Shown piece by piece: positions 36,709-47,700 of a stretch of 64,000 nucleotides of DNA (its first letter is position 1; the number at the start of each line of letters is the position of its first letter). A program made the translations under genes and the position numbers. Location: contig NZ_VJZP01000006.1 in NCBI RefSeq assembly GCF_007097265.1, forward strand, positions 1 through 64,000. The letters are read 5' to 3'. The notes beneath the pieces are model-generated. The model searched no databases and was not told the DNA's origin. It worked only from the letters and a program-made list of their open reading frames with translations. This DNA is from Flavobacterium gawalongense. GTDB taxonomy: Bacteria; Bacteroidota; Bacteroidia; Flavobacteriales; Flavobacteriaceae.

Positions 36709-37731
36709 TTGAAAAAAGTAATCACTTTTGGCGAAATAATGTTACGTCTTTCAACAGAAAGGCATTTGCGTTTTGAGCAAGCAAAGGCATTTACGGCTAC
36801 CTATGGTGGAGGTGAATTTAATGTGGCAGTTTCTTTAGTTAATTATGGTGTAAATGCAGAGTTTGTAACAAGGCTTCCCAATAATGAAATTGGTGCTTGT
36901 GCGCTAAAAGAAATGAGGAAAATGAACGTAGAATCTAAAAATGTAATTTATGGAGGAGAACGTTTAGGAATCTATTTTCTTGAAACTGGTGCAGGGACTA
37001 GAGGGAGTAATGTAGTTTATGACCGTGCTCATAGTTCCATGGCAACCATTGAAAAGGGAGCTATTGATTGGGAAAAAGTTTTAGAAGGAGCTACATGGTT
37101 TCATTGGAGTGGGATTACACCCGCTATATCTGAGAGTGCAGCTGAAGCATGTTTAGAAGCGGTTAAAATAGCTCATAAATTAGGTTTAACTATTTCATGC
37201 GATTTAAATTACAGATCTAAATTATGGCAATATCGTAAAACACCAAGTGATGTTATGCCTGAACTATTGCAATACAGTAATGTGATTTTGGGAGATATTG
37301 ATACGGCTTATTTTATGTTAGGAGAAGCTAAAGTAAATCCTAATTATCAAGATGAAAAAACACTTCCTGCTTTGTATACTAAGTTGTTTGAATTATGCCC
37401 AAACTTAAAAACAGTGGCAACTACATTACGTTATTCTGTAAGTGCTTCTCATCAAAGAATTGGAGGTGTTTTATTTGACGGAAAAACTATTTATAATGCA
37501 GCTGTAAAAGAAGTGACTCCCGTGGTAGACCGTGTAGGTAGCGGAGATGCTTTTATGGGTGGATTAATTTATGGTTTGTTGGAATATCCAAATAATGATC
37601 AAAGAGCTTTAGATTTTGCAGTTGCAGCTTGTTGTTTAAAACATACAATAGCAGGAGATTACAATTTAGTTACCTTAAAAGAAGTTGAAAATATGCTAGA
37701 TGGTGATTCCGCCGGATTAGTTTCAAGATAA
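36709..37731 (+). CDS. kdgK: 2-keto-3-deoxygluconate kinase (PfkB family)
   Basis: About 340 residues. It has the PfkB N-terminal GGGEFNVAVSL region and the C-terminal catalytic signature DRVGSGDAFMGG. It phosphorylates KDG to KDPG. There is no ATG at a sensible place; a TTG at 36709 gives MKKVITFGEIMLRLS, the usual family start. An in-frame TTG at 36691 would add six residues. eda begins 10 bp after the stop. Confidence 0.92.
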   Translation: MKKVITFGEIMLRLSTERHLRFEQAKAFTATYGGGEFNVAVSLVNYGVNAEFVTRLPNNEIGACALKEMRKMNVESKNVIYGGERLGIYFLETGAGTRGSNVVYDRAHSSMATIEKGAIDWEKVLEGATWFHWSGITPAISESAAEACLEAVKIAHKLGLTISCDLNYRSKLWQYRKTPSDVMPELLQYSNVILGDIDTAYFMLGEAKVNPNYQDEKTLPALYTKLFELCPNLKTVATTLRYSVSASHQRIGGVLFDGKTIYNAAVKEVTPVVDRVGSGDAFMGGLIYGLLEYPNNDQRALDFAVAACCLKHTIAGDYNLVTLKEVENMLDGDSAGLVSR

Positions 37732-37741
37732 ATAAAAAATT

Positions 37742-38413
37742 ATGGCAAAATATTCAAGAATAGAAGTAGCAAGTGTAATGGCAGCAACGGGAATGGTTCC
37801 TTTGTTTTTTCATACCGATGTTGAACTAGGAAAAAAAATTGTAAAAGCCTGTTATGATGGTGGAGCACGTCTAATGGAATTTACCAGTAGAGGTGATTTT
37901 GCTTTTGAAATTTTTGGAGCGCTTAATAAATATGCATTAGCAGAATTACCGGGAATGATCTTGGGGGTTGGTTCTATAACTGATGCAGCGGCAGCTTCAC
38001 TTTATATGCAATTAGGAGCTAATTTTATCGTAACTCCAGTTTTAAGAGAAGATATTGCTATTGCTTGTAACCGTCGAAAAGTATTGTGGTCTCCGGGCTG
38101 TGGTTCGCTTACTGAAATTGCACGAGCAGAAGAATTGGGTTGTGAGATTGTAAAATTATTTCCAGGAGATATCTACGGACCTAATTTTATAAAAGCAATA
38201 AAAGGGCCTTGTCCTTGGACTAGCATCATGCCTACTGGAGGTGTATCAACTTCGGAAGAAAACTTAAAAGGTTGGTTTGATTCAGGAGTTACTTGCGTAG
38301 GAATTGGATCTCAACTTATTTCTAATGAAATCTTGGCAAATAAAGATTATGATGGATTGAAGCTGAAAGTACAAGAAACCTTAGCTATAATTGATAAAAT
38401 CAGAAATAAGTAA
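37742..38413 (+). CDS. eda: KDPG/KHG aldolase
   Basis: 223 residues of the class I aldolase family. The Schiff-base lysine should be K in EIVKLFPGD near residue 139. The upstream acid/base Glu is in MEFTSRGD and the NFIVTPVL strand is present. It splits KDPG into pyruvate and glyceraldehyde-3-phosphate, finishing the uronate route. A terminator hairpin follows at 38561-38598. Confidence 0.94.
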   Translation: MAKYSRIEVASVMAATGMVPLFFHTDVELGKKIVKACYDGGARLMEFTSRGDFAFEIFGALNKYALAELPGMILGVGSITDAAAASLYMQLGANFIVTPVLREDIAIACNRRKVLWSPGCGSLTEIARAEELGCEIVKLFPGDIYGPNFIKAIKGPCPWTSIMPTGGVSTSEENLKGWFDSGVTCVGIGSQLISNEILANKDYDGLKLKVQETLAIIDKIRNK

Positions 38414-38560
38414 ACCTTAACATTTCATTGCATTTTTAACTATTCTAATTCGTTAGAATTAGTTGAAATATATGGGCTTACTATAAAATAAAGTGAAATA
38501 CAAAACCATTCTTGAATCAGAGTGGATATAAGATGTTTTAGATTTTTTTAGTTTTTTATT

Positions 38561-38598
38561 CGGGGCTATAAGGGTAGTCTAAGCCCCGATTTATTTTT
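38561..38598 (+). terminator. Terminator hairpin after eda
   Basis: Stem CGGGGCT (38561-38567)/AGCCCCG (38582-38588) with a 14-nt loop and a T-rich tail. Confidence 0.7.
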
Positions 38599-38632
38599 CT
38601 AAACAAATTCACCAAAATAAACAAATAAAAAT

Positions 38633-39148
38633 ATGGATTTTAATTTATCACCAGAATTAAAAAAAGATGCAGTTTTTGAAAAAATTGCTAATTTCTTAAA
38701 AGAAGAAAATTTTACAGTTATTACGCAGGATCAAACTAGGCCATGGGGTGGTTTTTTTGTAATTGATGAAAGTGAAGCAAAATCTTTTGCCGTAAAATTT
38801 TTTCCACATCTTGAAATGTCGCAGATTCAGATTACAAATAAGTTAAGTCCTAAGATTTTGGTTGTTGCCCCAAATAAAAGATTGTCTTGGCAATATCACT
38901 TTAGAAGATCTGAAATTTGGAAAATACTTTCTGGCATTGTAGGTGTAAAGACAAGTGCCACTGATGAAGAAGGGGAGATTCAGAAACTTGCTCCTGAAAC
39001 TTTTATTAAAATGGAAAAAGGAGAGCGTCATCGCTTAATTGGTTTGGACTCTTGGGGGATTGTAGCTGAAATTTGGCAACACACAGATCCGGAAAACCCA
39101 TCTGATGAAGATGATATTGTTCGTTTACAGGATGATTTTGGAAGATAA
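38633..39148 (+). CDS. Cupin protein, mannose-6-phosphate isomerase-like
   Basis: 171 residues. It contains TRPWGGFFVID followed by a cupin barrel with NKRLSWQYHFRRSEIW and KMEKGERHRLIG, the metal-binding pattern of type II mannose-6-phosphate isomerase C-terminal domains. Similar short proteins in Flavobacterium are often labelled phosphoheptose isomerase; a sugar-phosphate isomerase role is plausible but not demonstrated. It stands alone between the eda terminator and the hybrid sensor gene. Confidence 0.7.
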   Translation: MDFNLSPELKKDAVFEKIANFLKEENFTVITQDQTRPWGGFFVIDESEAKSFAVKFFPHLEMSQIQITNKLSPKILVVAPNKRLSWQYHFRRSEIWKILSGIVGVKTSATDEEGEIQKLAPETFIKMEKGERHRLIGLDSWGIVAEIWQHTDPENPSDEDDIVRLQDDFGR

Positions 39149-39693
39149 GGATTTAAAGTACATGGTGTATGGTGGTTTTAAATTTAGTAAGCTGATTTAA
39201 TAATTTGGGATTCTAATTAGGAAAAGTGTGATGTTAAACAAGCTGCACTTTTTTCAATTAGAATCAAATACAAACCAAAATTATCAGGCATGAAATAAAA
39301 AATTGTATCGGATGTAGGTACTCACTAAATAAAGAATTAAAAAGATTTATATCAATAACGAATTTTTTTTATAGTTTTTTAATAAATCACAAAAAAGGTT
39401 TGTCAGTTTATTTTCACGGAACGGGAAGTTTTACTTTTAATAGATATTATTAGAGTGTTTATTATAAGGACATTATTTATTTACATAAATAAAATATAAC
39501 TATTTGGTTTCCATATATTGGCTAAATTAAAACCGCTAAGTGCACTATACTTTATTTTAAAAATTAGATTTGGATTGAGTTAAATAACAAATTTTAGTAT
39601 TTCCCCTTATAATTTTTCCTTTTTATTCATTATTTTTGAAAGTCATAATACGAACACTAAATTCATTTTAAACTACTTGGAGAAAGAAATGTA
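39149..39693. other. Intergenic region upstream of the hybrid two-component system
   Basis: 545 bp. An imperfect hairpin (arms 39209-39228 and 39246-39265, 17 of 20 matching) probably terminates the cupin transcript. TATTTTTG at 39631-39638 resembles a -7 box for the sensor gene but lacks a clear -33. Nothing else is visible. Confidence 0.5.
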
Positions 39694-42600
39694 ATGAAAA
39701 GCAAACAGTTAATTTGGGTTCTATTTTTTTTGGTTACCTGTTTCTCTCATGCCCAATTTTCAAATTTAAAGTTTGAAAATTTCGATACATCAAAAGGGCT
39801 TTCGAGTAGTACCTGCGTTGATATCTTTCAGGATCGTGAGGGTTTTTTATGGTTTGGAACCATTGATGGTCTTAATAAATACAATGGTTATGAATTTGAA
39901 GTTTACCGAACTATTCTGGACGATCCACATTCAATCAGTAATAATAGAATAAATGTAATAACTGAAGATGGTTATGGACGTTTGTGGATTGGAACCGGTA
40001 ATGGATTGAATGTTTTTGACAAGAATACAGAGCAATTCTATAAGATTGATTTATATCAGAAGAAGGCAGGCGAAGCAAATTTCCGTGAAGTTATAAATGG
40101 TCTTCTGTACCATAAAAAAACGAATACGCTTTGGGTAGTTTCTAAAAATGGTGTTATTAAATTGTTGCTGGACAATACTGGAGGCGGTTCTTATGATACC
40201 ATTAAGTTTACACATTATATCCATAATCCAAAAGATAAAGGATCGATAGACAGTGATGATGTAACTAATGTTATAGAAGACAATAGTGGGAATATATGGT
40301 TAGGAACTAAAGGAAACCATTTACATAAGTATAATCCTAAAACTAATAATTTCATAAGATTTCCAATCGATTTCAAAGGCAGTCAATATTTGAATCATTT
40401 GCCTAAGCAAATTCTTGTAGACAAGGAAGGGGATTTTTGGATAGGAAATGATATCTCCCATTTATTTTTGTTTGATACTAAGAAACGGAGTTTTAGAGAT
40501 ATTTCCCCTGAGAATAAAAGTATTCCAATTTTTCACCTTTATCAGGACAAAAAAGGCATTGTTTGGGTTTCTACGGATGGAGGTGGAATTTTTCTGATGG
40601 ACAAAAAGAAAGGTTTGCTCCAGCACCTGAAATACAATCCTTATGATCCTTTTTCATTGTCAAACAATCAGCCTTCAAAAGTTTTGGAGGATAAAAACGG
40701 GATTTACTGGATTGCCACCTATAATACCGGGGTTAATAAATTAGCAATGTCTAAAACCTCTTTTGGGCATTATTTTTATAAAAAGGAAAGTAATGAAGGG
40801 CTGAGTGCTAAAATCGCACAATCGGTGTTACAGGATAGTAAAAAGAGAATTTGGATTGGTACTGATGGTGGTGGTTTGAATCTTTTTGATGAGAAAAATG
40901 GTACTTTTAAGCATTTCAGGGCAAGACCAGGAGATCCCAATTCGTTGAGTTCAGATAAAATTGTATATCTGTTGGAAGGGGATAATGGTGTTTTATGGGT
41001 ATGTACTTGGGATAGTGGATTGAACAAGTTTTATACCGATACAGGAATCGTTAAATCATATCAATACAATCGGAATAATCCTTTCTCAATAGGGCAAAAC
41101 ACTGTTTGGAGTGCCGAAAAGGATTTTCAGGGAAGGTTGTGGTTGGGTACTTCAACCGCAGGTTTAAATTTGTTTGATCCTGTTAATGAAAAATTCTACC
41201 AATACAAGAATATTCCGGGTGATTCGCAAAGCTTAATAAGCAATTTTGTGTTTTCAGTTTTTATTGATTCAAAAAACCGCCTTTTTACTGGTACCTCACA
41301 GGGATTATCTTTTACGGTGTTGAACAAACTAAAAGGAGACATCCCTAAAAAAATAAAATTCACTGAAATCAAAATAAAAAACATTCAGGGTAACCGGATT
41401 AATTATATAACCGAGGATTATAGAGGAAATATATGGGTTGGAACCGATATGGGGTTATATGAACTAGATCCTGAATTAAATTTGAAACATTCCTATTCTT
41501 CGCTGAACGGATTGCCTAATAATTTAGTTGTGGGTATACAGGAAGATAATAACAGGAATTTGTGGATCACCACGAAGGGAGGTTTGTCATTACTTAATCC
41601 CAAAACACAAACTTTTAAAAATTTCAATGCTCATGACGGATTGCAGGGAACTGAATTTCAAAGTAAATCGATAGCCAAAATTCAAGACGGTCGTATTATT
41701 GTGGGGGGGATAAATGGCTTTAATATTTTTAATCCCAACAATATTTCATTAAAATCAAATATTGTAAACCCGGTTATAACTGAAATAAGGTTGTTCAATA
41801 AGAAAATAAATGCGGGTGATACCGTTAATGGCAGAATACTCTTAAATAAATCTGTAACAAAGATTAAAGAAATAGAACTTAAGTATGATGAAGGATACAT
41901 TTCTTTCAGTTTTGTGGCGCTGAATTACCAAAACCCGGAACGGGTTAAATATGCCTATAAGATGAATGGGTTGGATGAGAATTTTATTAATGCAGGAAAT
42001 AGTAGGATTGCCAATTATTCTAATCTGGAACCGGGGAATTATACTTTTGAAGTGATGGCTTCTGTCGACGGGCAGTGGGAGCAGGCTAGAAAATCTTCTA
42101 TTCGAATTACGGTACTGTCACCGCCTTGGAAAACTTGGTGGGCTTATAGCATTTATGTGTTGGCGTTTGTTTCGGTACTTTGGTTCTCCATATATTATTA
42201 TACTAAAAAGGTAAGAGAAGACAAAGAGCAGGAATTAGATCAAATGAAATTAAACTTTTTTATCAATGTCTCTCATGAGTTCAGGACACCCCTAACACTA
42301 ATTTTAAACCCTGTTGATAAAATTCTCTCTGCTTACAACGATCCTGAGGAAGTTAAAAAATCGGCACTTATAATTCAAAGAAGCAGCAGACGCCTTTTAC
42401 ATCTTGTAAATCAGCTTCTCGATTTGAGAAAAATGGATCTTGGAAAAACTGAACTGGAACTTACCCGTATGAATATAGTGAAGTTCAGTAAAGACATTTT
42501 TTTGTTGTTTGAAGATCTGGCAAAGGCAAAAGGTATTCGGTTTGTGTTTGATGCGTCAAAAAAAGAAATTTATGGAATGTTCGATCCTGATAAAATTGAA

Positions 42601-43857
42601 AAAATTCTAACCAATCTGCTGTCAAATGCGGTTAAATTTACCGATAAAGGCGGCACGGTGACATTGTCTCTTTCCGAATTAAATCAAGAAAAGAGTAAGA
42701 CCGTATTATGGTTTTTTAGAAAATTAAGGAGGGAAAGGCTACTTGAAATCCGAGTTTCAGATACTGGAATAGGTTTGAAAAAAGAACAGTTAAAAGAAGT
42801 CTTTCAACGATTTTTCCATGCGGATACCTCTAAAACAGGCACTGGAATCGGACTGAATTTTATTAAAAGTTTAGTTGAATTGCATAAAGGTGAGATTGTA
42901 GTGGAGAGTGAATATCACATTGGAACTACCTTCATTGTCAGATTGCCCGCGAATCTCCCCGCTGATAAAAAAGAGTCTGTTAGTTTGTATCAGACAGGCA
43001 ATTACGAAATAGACAGAAACTCTTTAACATCTGCTGAGTACGAAATTGCAATATCTAATGAAGAGGATGATACAATTTCTTTGGAGTCTGAAAAAGGAAA
43101 CAGACCGGTTGTTCTCATTGTTGAGGATAATAAAGAACTACGGAATCATCTCAAAAACGAATTGAGTAATCAGTTCCAAGTTAAGGAAGCCGCAAACGGA
43201 CTCATTGGATTAGAAAAAGTCAGGAAATATTATCCGGATATCGTTATTAGTGATGTGATGATGCCGGAGATGGATGGTTTTGAATTGTGCAGACAGGTTA
43301 AAAATGACTTAGAGACCAGTCACATTCCTGTTATATTATTAACCGCTAGGAGTTTAGAAGAGGATAGGATCGAAGGATATGATACCGGTGCAGATGAATA
43401 TCTTTCCAAACCATTTAATATAAATGTTTTAAAAGCCAGAATTAAAAACCTGCTGGAAGCTAGGAAAAGAGCAAGAGAACGTTTTGCCTCAATTGGCGGT
43501 ATTCTTCCTTCCAGTGAAGTTACAACAAACTCGATTGATGAAATGTTTCTGGATAAAACTACCAAAATTGTGGTCGACAATATTTCTGATCCTGATTTTA
43601 CATTGGAAGATATAATAAAAGAACTGGGGTTAGGTAGATCACAATTCTACAGAAAAATTAGTTCTATCACTGGACAAAATCCGAGTAATTTCATTAGAAC
43701 TGTCAGGTTAAAATATGCTTCGGAATTATTATTGAGTAAAAAGTATTCTGTCAAAGAAATAACACACATGTGCGGCTTTAATTCTTCTGCCTATTTTACC
43801 AAAACCTTTAAAGAGCTTTTTGGTTTAACTCCTACCCAGTATCTGGAACAAAAATAG
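39694..43857 (+). CDS. Hybrid two-component system (one-protein sensor, kinase, receiver and AraC regulator)
   Basis: 1387 residues. Signal peptide (about 1-20), two periplasmic beta-propellers made of Reg_prop repeats (about 28-715, repeated LWxGTxxGLN motifs), a Y_Y_Y domain (about 735-800), and a membrane helix near 812-832. HisKA follows with H861 (NVSHEFRTPL), then HATPase (DTGIGLKKEQ, GTGIGLNF), a receiver with D1187 (ISDVMMPEMDGFE), and a C-terminal AraC HTH (about 1285-1387). Such proteins bind an oligosaccharide in the periplasm and switch on the adjacent polysaccharide genes. It is the probable activator of SusC-1 and SusC-2. Confidence 0.96.
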   Translation: MKSKQLIWVLFFLVTCFSHAQFSNLKFENFDTSKGLSSSTCVDIFQDREGFLWFGTIDGLNKYNGYEFEVYRTILDDPHSISNNRINVITEDGYGRLWIGTGNGLNVFDKNTEQFYKIDLYQKKAGEANFREVINGLLYHKKTNTLWVVSKNGVIKLLLDNTGGGSYDTIKFTHYIHNPKDKGSIDSDDVTNVIEDNSGNIWLGTKGNHLHKYNPKTNNFIRFPIDFKGSQYLNHLPKQILVDKEGDFWIGNDISHLFLFDTKKRSFRDISPENKSIPIFHLYQDKKGIVWVSTDGGGIFLMDKKKGLLQHLKYNPYDPFSLSNNQPSKVLEDKNGIYWIATYNTGVNKLAMSKTSFGHYFYKKESNEGLSAKIAQSVLQDSKKRIWIGTDGGGLNLFDEKNGTFKHFRARPGDPNSLSSDKIVYLLEGDNGVLWVCTWDSGLNKFYTDTGIVKSYQYNRNNPFSIGQNTVWSAEKDFQGRLWLGTSTAGLNLFDPVNEKFYQYKNIPGDSQSLISNFVFSVFIDSKNRLFTGTSQGLSFTVLNKLKGDIPKKIKFTEIKIKNIQGNRINYITEDYRGNIWVGTDMGLYELDPELNLKHSYSSLNGLPNNLVVGIQEDNNRNLWITTKGGLSLLNPKTQTFKNFNAHDGLQGTEFQSKSIAKIQDGRIIVGGINGFNIFNPNNISLKSNIVNPVITEIRLFNKKINAGDTVNGRILLNKSVTKIKEIELKYDEGYISFSFVALNYQNPERVKYAYKMNGLDENFINAGNSRIANYSNLEPGNYTFEVMASVDGQWEQARKSSIRITVLSPPWKTWWAYSIYVLAFVSVLWFSIYYYTKKVREDKEQELDQMKLNFFINVSHEFRTPLTLILNPVDKILSAYNDPEEVKKSALIIQRSSRRLLHLVNQLLDLRKMDLGKTELELTRMNIVKFSKDIFLLFEDLAKAKGIRFVFDASKKEIYGMFDPDKIEKILTNLLSNAVKFTDKGGTVTLSLSELNQEKSKTVLWFFRKLRRERLLEIRVSDTGIGLKKEQLKEVFQRFFHADTSKTGTGIGLNFIKSLVELHKGEIVVESEYHIGTTFIVRLPANLPADKKESVSLYQTGNYEIDRNSLTSAEYEIAISNEEDDTISLESEKGNRPVVLIVEDNKELRNHLKNELSNQFQVKEAANGLIGLEKVRKYYPDIVISDVMMPEMDGFELCRQVKNDLETSHIPVILLTARSLEEDRIEGYDTGADEYLSKPFNINVLKARIKNLLEARKRARERFASIGGILPSSEVTTNSIDEMFLDKTTKIVVDNISDPDFTLEDIIKELGLGRSQFYRKISSITGQNPSNFIRTVRLKYASELLLSKKYSVKEITHMCGFNSSAYFTKTFKELFGLTPTQYLEQK

Positions 43858-43906
43858 GATCAATAATTTCTAATTGTCTTCTTATCGTTAGGGGATAATT
43901 AACGCT

Positions 43907-44232
43907 TAATTTACGTCAGTCCGAAGTTTATTCTTTGTAAAGAATCAAACTTCGGACTGACTTTTTAATGATGATTCCCCAACAGTTTATTTCCTTCTTA
44001 TTTTAAAATATAAATCCATTTGGACTTCTATTTTACGTCATCAAATATGCTTCTAGATGAAACTGAATTTTATACACCCCCTTTTTTAGGTTAATTTAAA
44101 GAACTGCCTTATATTTTTTATTTGGCAATATTTTTTCTTTAAAAATGCATTATATTAAAAAAATACTACTTTTTTGTAACTTACCATTAAAAATAGACGA
44201 TAATTTATATAGAATGAATTATAATTTATCTT
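43907..44232 (+). repeat. Long direct repeat, copy A
   Basis: About 326 bp, closely matching 49451-49773 (same direction). It starts in the terminator of the sensor gene and ends in the conserved core. The central stretches TAAATCCATTTGGACTTCTA and TTTGGCAATATTTTTTCTTT are identical in both. Confidence 0.9.
43917..43966 (+). terminator. Long terminator hairpin (repeat copy A)
   Basis: Arms 43917-43936 and 43939-43959 (CAGTCCGAAGTTT core, one bulged base), followed by ACTTTTT. Confidence 0.8.
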
Positions 44233-44233
44233 C
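44181..44233 (+). promoter_or_regulatory. Conserved core of the leader, copy A
   Basis: A 53-bp block shared with 49723-49775 and 60571-60622. It includes the near-palindromic pair GATAATTTATA...TATAATTTATC. It lies 550-600 bp upstream of the SusC-1 start. A candidate binding site for the hybrid regulator. Confidence 0.5.
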
Positions 44234-44442
44234 AAATCTGGCTATTCTGGGTAATTTTGATATGTTGATAAGCCAATAAATTATTAATCTAAGGTTAATG
44301 CATTATGAATTGTCAATGAGTTTATGGGTATTAGTATTGATATTATAGAAAAGATTAAACATTTCTGGATTTTAATTTTTTTAACAAGTTGAGTTTGGAA
44401 TTCAAAATACAAATTTTGGTTGGTTTGTAGTTTTTTTACATA

Positions 44443-44474
44443 ACAGTTGCCGATGTTTTTATGTCGGCAGCTGT
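44443..44474 (+). ncRNA. Conserved leader hairpin, copy A
   Basis: Arms ACAGTTGCCGA/TCGGCAGCTGT form 11 pairs (one G-U) around a 10-nt loop. The same hairpin is at 50115-50145 with pairing kept. Confidence 0.5.
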
Positions 44475-44782
44475 ATACCAAAATAAGAAGTCAATTTCAT
44501 AACAACCTATAATTGCAAGGATCTAAATAAAATTTTGTTTAAATAATTTATTCGACTTACTTACTTAAAAAACACTTGTAACATAAGTGAATATTTAGGT
44601 AGAGAATTGATGATAGTGTATCTAAAAAATTTAGATATATCCTTTTTCATTTCAATAAATTCTGAGCCTCAATAATCACGGGAACATTGAGTAGTCATTA
44701 TGTCAGTAACTCGAAAATTTATTTAAAAATTTAATTGTTTAAGTTTACTTTAATAACGGAATTAACCTTAATTAACCTAAAT

Positions 44783-47700
44783 ATGATTAAAAAAATGAGA
44801 AAAAAGTACCTGATTCCTAATTTACTCAGTAAAAGATGGAGTTTAACTGTGCTATCCATGGCACTGGTGTCGACAAACTTGTTACAGGCCAAAGAAAATA
44901 CTATTGAATCTAGTATAGAGGTCAGAATGGTTATGGAACAAGAAAAAATTGTTACAGGAAAGGTAATCTCTTCTGAAGATAATAATGGAATTCCAGGTGT
45001 TACTGTTGTCGTAAAAGGAACAAACAAATCTGTTGTTACGGATTTTGAAGGTAATTATAAGATTGAAGTTAGTTCTGATAATGACGTACTGGTGTTTTCT
45101 TCCATTGATTTGACCCAGCAGGAAATTAAAGTAGGGGGCAGATCAGTAATTGATATAACCATGACATCCAGTGCGTTGAGCATTGAACAACTTCAACAAG
45201 TAATTGTGATAGGGTATGGTTCGCAGAAGAAAACAGATCTTACTGGTGCTGTTACGACGGTGAAAGCAAAAGATATTAATGGTATCAGAGGAGGTAATGC
45301 TGCGGAAGCATTACAAGGTAAAAGTGGTTTAACTGTAGTGTCATCAGGATCACCGGGTACAAGTCCTGTAGTTAGAATTCGTGGTATCGGTACCAACAGC
45401 GATTCTTCTCCGCTCTATGTAGTAGACGGTATGATGACAAATGATGTAACTTGGCTGAATCCCAAAGATATTGAATCAATGAGTGTATTGAAAGACGCTT
45501 CGGCTACAGCTATTTATGGTTCCAGAGGAGCGAATGGGGTAATCGTGGTTACAACAAAAAAAGGAAAATTAGGGAAAAACATTATTTCCTATTCAGGAAG
45601 TGTCGGTAGCCAATTTGTACTTGATAATTACAAGGTAGCCAACGGAAGTCAATATGCGACGCTGATGAATACAGTTGCTTTCACGGCCGGGCAGGCACAG
45701 CCCTACCAAAATCCTTCGCAGTATGGAAAAGGAACCAACTGGATGGACGAAATCAGCAGGACGGGCTTGATGAGCGATCATCAGATATCTGCTTCAGGAA
45801 GTACTGAAAATGTAAGCTACAATATAAGCTTAGGGTATTTTGAACAGGAAGGGGTTTGGAACAATACAGATTATAACCGTTGGACCTTACGGATCAATAA
45901 TGACTACAAACTGAGCAGCAAGATAAAAATCGGGCATAATTTCAATGTCAGCAGCGCAAATACAGGTCAGGCATTGACTTATAGAACAGTACGTTCTGTT
46001 CTTTCAGGCTCACCGCTTATTACTCCTAAAAACAATCTAGGAGCATGGAATCCGATGCAGAACAATGATCTTATTAACCCTGCTGCAGAATTAGATTTGA
46101 ATAAGGAAGCCAATACAAATAATCTTCGTTTTGTAGGGGACTTGTGGGGAACCTGGGACATTATAGACGGACTTCAGTTTAAGACATCGTTTGGAGAAGA
46201 CTGGATGCTTACACGATTTGATCAGTTTCTGCCGCAGTACAGCATAAACCCTTCATTCCAATTCAATAATCCAAACAGCTATACTGAAAACTACAGTACT
46301 AATAATACATGGTTATGGACCAATACACTAACCTATGATAAAAAATTTAATGAAAGCCATCGTCTAAACCTGCTTGCCGGCCAGAGTTCAGAAGCGAGCC
46401 AGTTGCGTGGTCTGGGAGCCACAGGTAAAAAATATGTTGTGGATAATCTGGATTATGTTTCTATATATTCGGCTAGTATAAATAACAGGACAGTAAATGC
46501 GTTTCTGCCGGCAAAATCATCAAGAGAATCGTTTTGGTTCAGAACTAATTATGTATTAAAGGATCGTTATCTGTTTACGGCAACAATCCGTGCCGATGGT
46601 TCCTCAAAATTCGGTCCCAATAACAGATGGGGGTATTTCCCTTCTGCAGCTTTAGGCTGGAGAATCAGTGAAGAAAGTTTCCTAAAACAGCTAAGCTGGC
46701 TTGACAACTTAAAAATAAGAGGAAGCTGGGGTATGACCGGTAATGACAAAATTTTTAATAACGTAGCTTATGCACTGGTAACACAGAGCGATGAATTTCA
46801 TGCGATTTTCAACAACCAGGTGAACCCTGGGGCCGGTATCGTAAATGATTATAATCCTAATGTAAAATGGGAAAACAATGTTCAGGCTGACTTAGGTATG
46901 GAAATGACTGCACTGGATAACAGACTTACTTTTGAATTTGACTATTTTAACCGCAAAACAGAAGATTTACTGATGATATTGCCTATACAGGGTGGTTCTG
47001 TAGGTATAGCTCCGACATACAGTAATGCCGGCTCAGTACAAAATAAAGGATATGAGGTAATGATAGGATGGCAGGATAACAAAAATAATTTTGAATATGG
47101 AGTCAGCTTCACTGGAAGTTCTTTTAAAAATGAAGTTGTTGACTGGAATGGCCTTACTACTACCAATACAACATTCTCTACAAATTTACAAACCCGCATA
47201 CAGGAAGGTCAGCCCTTTAATTATTTCTATGGCTACAAAACCCAGGGGATTTATCGCACACAAGCCGATATTGACAGTTGGAATGCCTATGCAGTAAGCA
47301 AGGGAAAAACAGCTTACCATACAACCGCGAAATTAGGAGATATGATTTATGTGGATACTGATGGAGATGGTCAGATAACTCCGGTTGACCAGACTAATAT
47401 TGGAAGTCCGTTCCCTAAATTTACAGGGAGTATTGCTTTGAATGCAGAGTATGAAAATTTTGATTTTAATTTTGATTTTACCGGAAGTTTTGGAGCAAAG
47501 GTGATGAATAACTCTTATAACGATTTTACCTCGCCTAACAATAATATGCATACAGATTGGTTGGATTCATGGACTCCTGATAATACCGGAGCAGCTATGC
47601 CGCGTCTGGCTGCAGGATCTGTAAACATGAACAGAACCATCGATATTATGGTGTTCAACGGTAACTATGTAAAATTGAGAAATGCAACCCTTGGTTATAC

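Larger units (their letters stand above)
43858..44782. promoter_or_regulatory. Leader copy A, between the sensor gene and SusC-1
   Basis: 925 bp without a gene. It holds a terminator (43917-43966), the left copy of a long repeat (43907-44232), a conserved core (44181-44233), sequence shared with copy C (to about 44440) and a hairpin (44443-44474). A long 5' leader or distant control region is likely. Confidence 0.6.

Noticed and set aside
44735..44782. N-terminal extension of SusC-1 from a TTG
   Set aside because: The ATG at 44783 gives a normal signal sequence; the extension has no family match.
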